From contig JAUPLM010000009.1 in NCBI GenBank assembly GCA_030836965.1, positions 1-6,823 of the forward strand: a stretch of 6,823 nucleotides of DNA, given 5' to 3'. This DNA is from Thermodesulfobacteriota bacterium (GTDB lineage Bacteria; Desulfobacterota; Desulfobacteria; Desulfobacterales; RPRI01). Positions 1-6,013 of the stretch are shown one piece after another. The notes beneath the pieces were generated by a model that worked only from the letters and a program-made list of their open reading frames with translations, did no database searches and was not told the DNA's origin. The translations under genes were made by a program, and so were the position numbers. The first letter of the stretch is position 1, and each line of letters begins with the position of its first letter.

Positions 1-21
1 AATCTTTTTCCCAAAAATCTC

Positions 22-113
22 AAATCCGTTCGCATATGACTTTTTACGAGTGTGTCAGCAATGATGAATTCGTAAAAAGTCTCAAATTGTCACTCTCATG
101 AACGCTCGGATTT
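22..113. repeat. Palindromic intergenic element with a perfect 12-bp stem, next to the lpxB stop
   Basis: Positions 38-49 (GACTTTTTACGA) and 70-81 (TCGTAAAAAGTC) are perfect 12-bp inverted repeats around a 20-nt loop. Outer arms continue the symmetry imperfectly: AAATCCG at 22-28 pairs with CGGATTT at 107-113. The right arm ends one base before the lpxB stop codon (114-116). A direct repeat TCTCAAAT lies at 18-25 and 80-87. The nested symmetry looks like a REP/MITE-type extragenic palindrome rather than a simple terminator, because no clean T-run follows the stem on the minus strand. In the lpxB transcript it would still fold into a strong hairpin and could protect or end the mRNA. The inverted repeats are seen directly; the element class is inferred. 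Confidence 0.65.
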
Positions 114-1253
114 TTATGAAGCCGCCAGCATTGATATGGCTATATCCGCTACCCGTCCGGAAGCTCCCGGCCCGCCGAGAAGATTCCTTATGCCGATAAG
201 CTCATTTCTCATTGATTCAATTTTTTCTGAATCGCCGATAATACTTAAAACTTCATCTGCGATCTTACCGGGTGTCGCTTCATTTTGAATCAGTTCAGGG
301 ACTATCTCCCTTCCCGCTATAAGATTTACAAGGCAGATATTCGGAACCTTTATCATTGCTCTGCCGAGCCGGTAGCTCACGGGTGAAACCTTGTATATGA
401 TAACCATCGGAACTCCGGCAATGGCGGCCTCCAGCGTAACCGTCCCCGAGGCAGCCACGACCAGAGAGCACATTTTTAATATCTTATCCGCTCCGCCTGA
501 AACAATTTCATAATCGTAAGCGCCGTGTTGCCCGATTATTTTTTCGACATATTCCCGCTCCACAGTCGGGGCAAGGGATACCGCTATTTTTATCCTGTTC
601 ATTTTTTTTACAATTAATGAAGCCGCTTCGAGCATTACCGGAAGATGCCGTAAGACCTCACCGTCGCGTGAACCGGGGAGCAGGCCGACTACCACTGCGG
701 CATCTTCCTTTTCGTTCAATTTAACCGGTGACAAACCGCCGTCAAGAAGAGGATGCCCCACATAAGATACGGGAACGCCATGTTTTTTAAAAAACTCCTT
801 CTCGAAGGGCAGGATAACAGCCAGATGATTTACAAGCTTTTTTATTTTTTTCACCCGCCCCTGTCTCCATGCCCAGACCTGAGGGCTTATGTAATAAAGA
901 ACCGGTATGCCGAGCTTTTTCGCATTTGCTGCGATTTTAAGATTGAAATCGGGAAAATCAATCAGTATCAGAAGACCCGGCTTTAAATCTTTAAGAAGCT
1001 TTTTTGCGCCGGCCATGCCTTTAATAAGCGAAAAAATCTTTGAAAAAACCTCAGTTATTCCAACCACTGCAAGAGTCGACGCATCCTGAATAATTTCAAC
1101 GCCGGCATCTTTCAGAGCCTTGCCGCCTATTCCGTGGAAAATGAGATCTTTATTTCTCTCCTTCATGGCCGAAACGAGCTTTGCCCCGTGGATATCGCCC
1201 GACGCTTCGCCGGCGATTATCATGACACATTTCCGATTAATAGGCTGGCTCAT
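114..1253 (-). CDS. lpxB: Lipid-A-disaccharide synthase LpxB
   Basis: This glycosyltransferase (GT19 family) condenses UDP-2,3-diacylglucosamine with lipid X to form the tetra-acyl disaccharide 1-phosphate of lipid A, at the inner face of the cytoplasmic membrane. The 379-residue length matches the E. coli protein (382). Visible family signatures are AGEASGD (residues 14-20), GIGG (41-44), DFPDFN (99-104, whose first Asp aligns with the catalytic Asp98 of E. coli), SPQVWAWR (123-130), YVGHPL (164-169), PGSR (193-196), SGTVTLE (268-274) and the C-terminal block NLIAGREIVPEL. The ATG lies 4 nt after the oxidoreductase stop with no strong Shine-Dalgarno, so translation is probably coupled. The gene ends in TAA. 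It is the last gene of the run in this window, and a palindromic repeat follows at once. No damage is seen. Confidence 0.97.
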   Translation of the reverse strand: MSQPINRKCVMIIAGEASGDIHGAKLVSAMKERNKDLIFHGIGGKALKDAGVEIIQDASTLAVVGITEVFSKIFSLIKGMAGAKKLLKDLKPGLLILIDFPDFNLKIAANAKKLGIPVLYYISPQVWAWRQGRVKKIKKLVNHLAVILPFEKEFFKKHGVPVSYVGHPLLDGGLSPVKLNEKEDAAVVVGLLPGSRDGEVLRHLPVMLEAASLIVKKMNRIKIAVSLAPTVEREYVEKIIGQHGAYDYEIVSGGADKILKMCSLVVAASGTVTLEAAIAGVPMVIIYKVSPVSYRLGRAMIKVPNICLVNLIAGREIVPELIQNEATPGKIADEVLSIIGDSEKIESMRNELIGIRNLLGGPGASGRVADIAISMLAAS

Positions 1254-1257
1254 ATAA

Positions 1258-2217
1258 TCATTGGTCTACAAGCTGTTTTTTTGAAGAATCAATCTGATCC
1301 ATTACGCTCAAGGCCACCTTCAATGCATCACGCCCGACCTGGCCGGTTACTTCCGGGACCTCGCGCCTGCTTACCGCTTTAACAAAAGCCGTAAGTTCAT
1401 CTTTCAGGGCATCGCTCTTTTCAAAACAGAGCTGTTCTATATCCATGCCGGGTATAACGCTCTCATTAGCGCCGCCTTTTTTACGTACAATGGTTATTTC
1501 ATGATTTGCAAAATCGACCGATATGTATGCATCCTGCTGGAACAGCCTGATCTTCCGTTCATTTTTTGTTGAAATTCTGCTTGCTGTGACATTAGCGACA
1601 CAGCCGTTCATAAATTCCAGGCGGGTATTGGCAATATCCGCCCGGTCGGTTATTACCGGAATTCCGGCAGCGTGAATGCTCCTTATTTCCGATTTTACAA
1701 AACCGGAGATGATATCTATGTCATGTATCATCAGATCCAGCACCACACTTACATCAGTACCACGCTCCTTGAAAATACTCAAACGGTGCGATTCAATAAA
1801 CCTTGGATTTTTTACAATATCCTTAAGCGCGAGAATAGCCGGATTGAATCGTTCCAGATGTCCGACCTGAATGATAAGCCCTCTCGTTTCTGAAATGTTT
1901 ATCAGTTCATCCGCTTCGCCAAGAGTCGTAGTAATAGGCTTTTCAATAAGTACATCTATGTCATTTTCAAGAAAATCCCTGCTCACCTTGTAATGCGCGG
2001 GGGTTGGAACAACAACGCTTACGGCATCCACTTTTCCTATCAGATCGCGATAATCGGTGTAAGCATTCGTCCTCACCTTCTTCGATACCGCTTCCGCCTG
2101 CACTCTGTCCAGATCGGCTATCCCGGCAAGTTCGACATCATCCATCTGCGAATACTTCTCCGCATGGAATTTGCCCAGGTAGCCGGCGCCCACAACGCCT
2201 ACACGCAGTTTTTTCAT
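1258..2217 (-). CDS. Gfo/Idh/MocA-family NAD(P)-dependent oxidoreductase in the lipid A operon (GnnA-like candidate)
   Basis: The protein has 319 residues. The N-terminal Rossmann fold shows the dinucleotide-binding GAGYLG (residues 10-15) and the family's EKP motif (92-94, with the usual catalytic Lys93). The C-terminal alpha/beta domain has GHLERFNPA (119-127) and LDLMIHDID (160-168), where Asp161 and His165 give the D-x3-H arrangement common in sugar dehydrogenases of this family. The ATG is 4 nt after the lpxI stop, with a GGGGA Shine-Dalgarno-like sequence 9 nt upstream. The substrate cannot be read from the sequence. Its place between lpxA/lpxI and lpxB resembles gnnA of Acidithiobacillus ferrooxidans, whose product oxidises the C3 hydroxyl of UDP-GlcNAc before GnnB transamination. 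No GnnB aminotransferase is in this window, so a GnnA role is a hypothesis and another nucleotide-sugar dehydrogenase is equally possible. Confidence 0.9.
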   Translation of the reverse strand: MKKLRVGVVGAGYLGKFHAEKYSQMDDVELAGIADLDRVQAEAVSKKVRTNAYTDYRDLIGKVDAVSVVVPTPAHYKVSRDFLENDIDVLIEKPITTTLGEADELINISETRGLIIQVGHLERFNPAILALKDIVKNPRFIESHRLSIFKERGTDVSVVLDLMIHDIDIISGFVKSEIRSIHAAGIPVITDRADIANTRLEFMNGCVANVTASRISTKNERKIRLFQQDAYISVDFANHEITIVRKKGGANESVIPGMDIEQLCFEKSDALKDELTAFVKAVSRREVPEVTGQVGRDALKVALSVMDQIDSSKKQLVDQ

Positions 2218-2221
2218 TATT

Positions 2222-3034
2222 TCACTTCCCCGAAATCGCTACAATGCTTATTCCGAATCTGTCGGCAAGCATGACCATCTCTTCCTTATCGAAGACAACC
2301 GCTTTATGAGCCTCAACGGCAAGGAGTTTAACTCCGGATTCATGCATTGAAATTATAGTCTGTGAACCCACGGCAGGCATATCGAACCTGGCATCCTGAT
2401 TCGGCTTGCAGACTTTGACCATCACCGAATCGCCGTTTCCGAGTTTTCCCCCCCTTCTGATGGTGGCATCCGTACCGTCTATAGCCTCAACGGCAAGAAC
2501 AGAGCCGCCGCAAACGACAACACACTGACCTATATCAAGACGGCCTATCTCTTTTGCGATATGCCATCCGAGATCTATATCCGTTTTTTCCGCTCTTGTC
2601 GGTTTACGCTTGGTCCAGCAGCCTTCTTCCGCCAGAAGATCAGGAAGTAAAAACGTCGAAGATTTTATCATGATGCCTTCCTTCTCAAGCAAACCCGCAA
2701 AAGCGCTCAAAAGTCCGTCATCATGTGTGTTTTTCATACGCGCTACAAGTGAAATGACTTTGATATCGGGCCTTATGTCGGAAAACATCCTTGTTTTCCT
2801 TATCGCGCCAAGCATCACCGCTTCTTTTATTCCGTTTTTTTTAAAAAAACCGATCAGACGTTTAACCTGCCCGAGATGCATCCATTCTATTGCCTCAACA
2901 TGCTCTTTGAGTGTCTGTTCGGCTTCATTTATGAAAGCCGCGGCATATACCAAAAAACCGCCTGACCCGGCTTTCCTTGAAAAAATTATGGGGAACTGGC
3001 CGCTCCCTGCGATGAGCCCTATCTTTTTTGTCAT
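2222..3034 (-). CDS. lpxI: UDP-2,3-diacylglucosamine pyrophosphatase LpxI
   Basis: LpxI hydrolyses UDP-2,3-diacylglucosamine to lipid X and UMP. It replaces the unrelated LpxH in alphaproteobacteria and many deltaproteobacteria. The 270-residue product starts with the family's KIGLIAGSGQFP block (residues 4-15). Its C-terminal catalytic domain carries KPNQDARFDMPAVG, where Asp214 and Asp218 are candidates for the catalytic acidic residue described in Caulobacter LpxI. I chose the ATG at 3034 because homologues begin right before the GLIAG motif. A GTG at 3055 would add seven residues and overlap the lpxA stop. The gap to lpxA is 4 nt and no strong ribosome-binding site is visible, so coupling to lpxA translation is likely. 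A T8A7 run at 2835-2849 encodes FFKKN and is a slip-prone spot for sequencing. The stop is TGA. Confidence 0.94.
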   Translation of the reverse strand: MTKKIGLIAGSGQFPIIFSRKAGSGGFLVYAAAFINEAEQTLKEHVEAIEWMHLGQVKRLIGFFKKNGIKEAVMLGAIRKTRMFSDIRPDIKVISLVARMKNTHDDGLLSAFAGLLEKEGIMIKSSTFLLPDLLAEEGCWTKRKPTRAEKTDIDLGWHIAKEIGRLDIGQCVVVCGGSVLAVEAIDGTDATIRRGGKLGNGDSVMVKVCKPNQDARFDMPAVGSQTIISMHESGVKLLAVEAHKAVVFDKEEMVMLADRFGISIVAISGK

Positions 3035-3038
3035 CAGA

Positions 3039-3809
3039 TTACCGCGTAACTCCACGCTGAGAAGATCTTATAAAATCGATGAATTTTACGACCTCAGGGA
3101 CCTGCTCTACCTCGGCTCTGACCCTTTCAATAGCCTCATTCATGGTAAGTCCTATTCTGAATATTATTCTGTATGTTTTTTTCAGCAGCGATATTGTTGT
3201 AGGCGAAAAACCATGACGTTTGAGGCCGACTGAATTCAGGCCATGCAGTTCCGCCCTGTCTCCCGCCGCAATGACATAAGGAGGAACATCTTTAACAACC
3301 GCCGATTTGCCGCCGACAAAAGCATAATCTCCGATTTTGACGAACTGATGCACGGCTACGAGACCGCCTATTGTTGCATGATCCCCTATTGTTATATGTC
3401 CGGCCAGAGTAGCATTGTTTGCCATGACAACCTTGCGGCCTACCCTGCAGTCGTGGGCGATATGGGTATAGGCCATCAGAAAATTCTCTTCCCCGACCTC
3501 GGTTATGCCTCCGCCGAATCCGGTTCCCCTGTGAATAGTGACAAATTCCCTTATTATTGTTCCGTTACCGATTTTAACATATGTTTTCTCACCCTCGAAT
3601 TTCAGCGACTGCGGAGGGGCGCCGATTGCGGCATACTGGAATATCCGGCAGTTCTGACCGATTGTTACAAAAGGATCGATTACAACGTGAGGACCTATGA
3701 CGGTTCCTGCACCTATGAACACATTCTCTCCGATTATGGAATATGCGCCGATATCTACACTTGAATCTATTTCAGCGCCGGAATTAATTATAGCAGTTTC
3801 ATGAATCAT
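3039..3809 (-). CDS. lpxA: Acyl-ACP--UDP-N-acetylglucosamine O-acyltransferase LpxA
   Basis: LpxA performs the first lipid A step, transferring a 3-hydroxyacyl chain from ACP to the 3-OH of UDP-GlcNAc. The 256-residue protein (E. coli 262) is a left-handed parallel beta-helix made of hexapeptide repeats such as SVDIGA, NVFIGA and TVIGPH over about residues 1-185, followed by the helical C-terminal domain (GLKRHGFSPTTISLLKKTYR onward). The HIAHDCRVG block places the catalytic His at residue 119 (His125 in E. coli), with His116 matching His122. Gly167 matches the E. coli chain-length ruler Gly173. The start ATG overlaps the fabZ TAA as TAATG, with an ideal GGAGG 6 nt upstream inside the last fabZ codons. 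The gene ends in TAA. Confidence 0.97.
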   Translation of the reverse strand: MIHETAIINSGAEIDSSVDIGAYSIIGENVFIGAGTVIGPHVVIDPFVTIGQNCRIFQYAAIGAPPQSLKFEGEKTYVKIGNGTIIREFVTIHRGTGFGGGITEVGEENFLMAYTHIAHDCRVGRKVVMANNATLAGHITIGDHATIGGLVAVHQFVKIGDYAFVGGKSAVVKDVPPYVIAAGDRAELHGLNSVGLKRHGFSPTTISLLKKTYRIIFRIGLTMNEAIERVRAEVEQVPEVVKFIDFIRSSQRGVTR

Positions 3810-4252
3810 TATTTTCCTCCGAATGTGGCCATAAACTCCGCTTCAGCCACGCACTTGCCTTCAACTGTCGCTATGCCCGACATTTTGACGGCCTTCGACC
3901 TCATATTTAAAATTTTTACTTCAAAAATCAGCTGATCTCCCGGAATAACCGGTTTTCTGAATTTAACCTTATCCATTCCCATAAAATAAACCAGTCCGCC
4001 GCGCTTCTCCTCCGGCTGGGAAAAGGCAAATAATATTCCCCCTGTTTGAGCCATAGCTTCAATAATAAGAACTCCCGGCATAATGGGAGCGCCGGGGAAA
4101 TGTCCCGCAAAAAAAGGCTCGTTAATGGTTACATTTTTCAAAGCAGTAATCTTATCTCCCTCAACAAGCTCGACAACTCTGTCAACAAGAATAAACGGAT
4201 ACCGGTGAGGCAGTAATTTCATTATTTCATTTATATCAATTATTTTCCCCAT
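3809..4252 (-). CDS. fabZ: 3-hydroxyacyl-[acyl-carrier-protein] dehydratase FabZ
   Basis: FabZ is a hot-dog-fold dehydratase that removes water from 3-hydroxyacyl-ACP in type II fatty acid synthesis. It competes with LpxA and LpxD for the same hydroxyacyl-ACP, which explains its conserved place among lpx genes. The 147-residue protein shows [14 protein letters not shown] (residues 13-26), the catalytic His51 in [12 protein letters not shown] and the catalytic Glu65 in [10 protein letters not shown]. The start at 4252 gives the usual short leader before LLPHRYPF and has GGAG 7 nt upstream. The first 17 nt overlap the 3' end of lpxD in another frame, and the stop overlaps the lpxA ATG by one base. 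No defect is visible. Confidence 0.97.
   Translation of the reverse strand: MGKIIDINEIMKLLPHRYPFILVDRVVELVEGDKITALKNVTINEPFFAGHFPGAPIMPGVLIIEAMAQTGGILFAFSQPEEKRGGLVYFMGMDKVKFRKPVIPGDQLIFEVKILNMRSKAVKMSGIATVEGKCVAEAEFMATFGGK
3816..3820 (-). promoter_or_regulatory. Ribosome-binding site of lpxA, inside the fabZ 3' end
   Basis: GGAGG on the minus strand, 6 nt before the lpxA ATG. It lies within the last fabZ codons (Gly-Gly-Lys-stop), so the coding end of fabZ doubles as the lpxA initiation signal next to the TAATG stop/start overlap. Confidence 0.85.
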
Positions 4253-5273
4253 TTTTTTTCTCCATTCGTTCCAGCCTCTTTTCTATTTCAAGCAGCTTCT
4301 TTCTGAGATCCGGAAGTTTTGGAATAACATTTTGAACCTTAAGCCACAGTTTATGGGGAATCGCAGGAACACCGGATAGAATTTCCCCGTTCTGAACCGC
4401 TTTTGCGACTCCTGACTTACCCACAATAATAACGTTATTCCCTATATTCACATGGTCGGCAACAGCTGCCTGCCCTGATATAATGGTATGCTTCCCGATT
4501 GATGAGCTTCCTCCGATGCTTGCCTGGGCTATAAGCAAACTGTCCTCTCCGATGGTAACATTATGTGCGATGTGAACCTGATTATCCGTTTTTACTCCGC
4601 GGCATACCCATGTTTTACCGAAAGTAGCCCTGTCGATCGTGTTTCCTGCGCCGATTTCGACATCATCATCTATCCTGACAATACCTGTATGGGGAATTTT
4701 GAAATATTTTCCGCCGTCTGAAGAAAAACCAAAACCATCACTCCCGATGACGGTACCGGAGTGGATAATCACTCTGTTTCCTATTGTACATCTATCGAGA
4801 ACAGAAACATTGGAGTAGATTTTAACATCATCACCTATGACAACACTATTTCCGATCTATGAACACGGATAAATAGTGACCCGGTCGCCGAATACAACAT
4901 TATCGCCGACCACCGCATTCGGGGCAATCGAAACATCCCTGCCGCATTTAAATCCATTGCCTATAGATGCGGATGGACTGATTCCCGATACCGGAACCGA
5001 AGGCGGATAAAACAGGTTCAAAACTTTGGTGAACGCGACTTTGGGATTATTTACCTGTATCAGGTTCTTTGACGATTTACTGAAATCCAGCGGAACTATA
5101 ACGGCCCCGGCTCCGGTCTCTTCGATCTTTTTCAGAAACCCTGCATCCCCGGCAAATGTTATATCGCATGCTTTCGCATCATCAAAGGAAGCGGCTCCGC
5201 ATATGACCATTTTCAGATCACCGATAATCCTCCCCCCGACTATGTCTGCTATTTCGGAAAGCGTTGCTTCCAT
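4236..5273 (-). pseudogene. lpxD: UDP-3-O-acylglucosamine N-acyltransferase LpxD, interrupted by one in-frame TAG
   Basis: LpxD adds the second 3-hydroxyacyl chain, from ACP to the 2-amino group of UDP-3-O-acyl-GlcN. The frame holds 345 codons (E. coli LpxD is 341 residues), with a single TAG at codon 139. Residues 1-98 form the uridine-binding N-terminal domain (ITFAGD, GAGAVIVP). The hexapeptide-repeat beta-helix runs from about 99 to 300 and is crossed by the stop: the sequence reads YPCS-stop-IGNSVVIGDD without a frame change. Downstream lie SGTVIGSDGFGF (172-183), His237 in HIAHN (matching E. coli His239) and His274 in VADHVNIG (matching His276), then a charged C-terminal helix. AGGA lies 7 nt before the ATG, 9 nt after ompH. 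Taken literally, the gene makes a 138-residue fragment without the active site. The even conservation on both sides points to a sequencing error, a very recent mutation, or suppression; see the findings. Confidence 0.92.
4857..4859 (-). other. In-frame amber (TAG) codon inside lpxD
   Basis: The plus-strand bases CTA read as TAG in the lpxD frame at codon 139. The codons before it encode VTIYPCS and those after it IGNSVVIGDD, so no base is gained or lost. The position is the second residue of a hexapeptide unit, just before its Ile-Gly. From recollection of related LpxD proteins, an aromatic residue (as in YIG) is common there, so a one-base change from TAT or TAC is the simplest origin; CAG or TGG are also one change away. 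Confidence 0.95.
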
Positions 5274-5282
5274 TTTGATTTC

Positions 5283-5831
5283 CTACTTCTCTTTTCCCGG
5301 TTTCTGGGCGGATTTTGCATTATACTGCTGTATCAGTTTATCCGTAATATCCACGGAAGCCGGCGCATAGTAGACACCCGCTTCACGTTTTTCAATTACA
5401 AGAAGATATCCTTCTTTTTTTCCTATTTCATCGACTATTGCATCAACCTCTTTCTGGATCCGGACAACGATTTCCGTCTGGAGCTTCTGGAGTTCGGCTC
5501 TGTATTTTTTTTCAAGACTCTTGAAATCAAAAATCTTTATCTGGGCTTCCCTCTCCTTTTCTTCACGCATCTCCTTGTTCCCGACCATTGCATCTTTTTC
5601 AAGCTTCTTATTCAGCTCTTCTATTTCAGCTCCCTTTTTTTTGAGGTCGGCTTCCATCTTTTCGCCCTGTTTCTTTATCTCGGCCTGACCCGCTTTTCCG
5701 GCATTTGAAGCTTCAAGGATTTTCTGAAAATCCACTACGCCTACTTTTGCAACATCCGCTGCATATGCTGAAATACCGAGCAAAAAAAAGAGTATTACAC
5801 CCGTTGAAACCGCAGTTTTAAAAGATCTCAT
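5283..5831 (-). CDS. ompH: Periplasmic OmpH/Skp-family outer-membrane protein chaperone
   Basis: Skp/OmpH proteins are trimeric periplasmic chaperones that hold unfolded outer-membrane proteins after Sec export and deliver them to BamA. The 182-residue precursor begins with a signal peptide: MRSFK, a hydrophobic core VILFFLLGISA, and a likely signal peptidase I site AYA|AD after residue 24. The mature protein starts with the family's VAKVGVVDFQKILEAS. A long Lys/Glu-rich coiled coil (about residues 45-130) forms the tentacles, and YLLVIEKREAGVYYAPASVDITDKLIQQYN returns to the beta-sheet body. I chose the ATG at 5831 because GGGAGG lies 9 nt upstream and the signal peptide then has a proper n-region; a TTG at 5870 would only add a hydrophilic extension. 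The stop is TAG, in frame with and 9 nt before the lpxD ATG. Confidence 0.94.
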   Translation of the reverse strand: MRSFKTAVSTGVILFFLLGISAYAADVAKVGVVDFQKILEASNAGKAGQAEIKKQGEKMEADLKKKGAEIEELNKKLEKDAMVGNKEMREEKEREAQIKIFDFKSLEKKYRAELQKLQTEIVVRIQKEVDAIVDEIGKKEGYLLVIEKREAGVYYAPASVDITDKLIQQYNAKSAQKPGKEK

Positions 5832-5840
5832 TATAATATT

Positions 5841-5846
5841 CCTCCC
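5841..5846 (-). promoter_or_regulatory. Ribosome-binding site of ompH
   Basis: GGGAGG on the minus strand, 9 nt before the ATG at 5831. It is a strong anti-16S match and decides the start against the longer TTG frame beginning at 5870. Confidence 0.8.
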
Positions 5847-5886
5847 TTTATGATTATTAGCTTTTGACAACTTGGTAATAAAGCCC

Positions 5887-5904
5887 GCCCTTTAAAATCA
5901 GGGC
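5887..5904 (-). other. Small hairpin upstream of ompH
   Basis: GCCCT (5887-5891) and AGGGC (5900-5904) form a 5-bp GC-rich stem with an 8-nt A/T-rich loop, 56 nt upstream of the ompH ATG on the minus strand. The bases after it on that strand are GGGCTTTATTACC, which is not a convincing U-run, so this is at best a weak terminator or attenuator or a chance fold. Confidence 0.3.
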
Positions 5905-5999
5905 ACAGATTTTCGCGATATCCGCAGATAATTATTTCGCTCTTTATATTTATCCGCCTCCGGCGGACTAAAATCTGCGTTCATCCGCGTCCAAAATGT
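5905..5999. repeat. Imperfect palindromic REP/MITE-like element between bamA and ompH
   Basis: The 182-bp gap between the bamA stop and the ompH start contains nested symmetry. At the centre, TCCGCC (5953-5958) and GGCGGA (5962-5967) pair around a 3-nt loop, and flanking TTTA and TAAA extend the stem past one bulged base. Farther out, 5914-5929 (CGCGATATCCGCAGAT) is an imperfect inverted copy of 5973-5989 (ATCTGCGTTCATCCGCG). CAGATTTT (5906-5913) is also the complement of AAAATCTG (5970-5977), so more than one pairing is possible. This layout suits a degenerate extragenic palindrome or MITE. In the transcript it would fold between bamA and ompH and could separate their expression. Its copy number in the genome is unknown. 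Confidence 0.55.
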
Positions 6000-6013
6000 A
6001 AATTTCCATACTA

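Noticed and set aside
2835..2849. A_AAA_AAC slippery heptamer in lpxI as a programmed frameshift site
   Set aside because: The heptamer is in the correct phase, but the zero frame already gives a full-length conserved LpxI. The run simply encodes Phe-Phe-Lys-Lys-Asn, and no purpose for a shifted product is apparent.
2610..3233. 207-codon plus-strand open frame opposite lpxI and the lpxA 3' end
   Set aside because: It crosses a real gene boundary antisense, matches no family I recognise, and its low-complexity Ser/Pro/Ile content fits a shadow frame.
3243..3764. 173-codon plus-strand open frame opposite lpxA
   Set aside because: It lies wholly antisense to a strongly supported lpxA, has no convincing ribosome-binding site, and its Cys/Tyr-rich composition is what the reverse complement of hexapeptide-repeat codons produces.
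4236..4772. Independent 178-residue acyltransferase gene starting at a GTG at 4772
   Set aside because: The GTG is an internal Val codon of lpxD. The frame is continuous upstream to the TAG and beyond it, and the product would lack the N-terminal domain and part of the beta-helix.
4857..4859. Frameshift as the cause of the lpxD break
   Set aside because: Both halves are in the same frame with no missing hexapeptide residues, so a substitution, not an indel, explains the stop.
5829..5869. Promoter for ompH from the TTGTCA (5864-5869) and TATAAT (5829-5834) look-alikes
   Set aside because: The spacing between them is wrong for sigma-70, and the TATAAT overlaps the ATG. The plus-strand TTGACA at 5864 also lacks a properly spaced -10 box.
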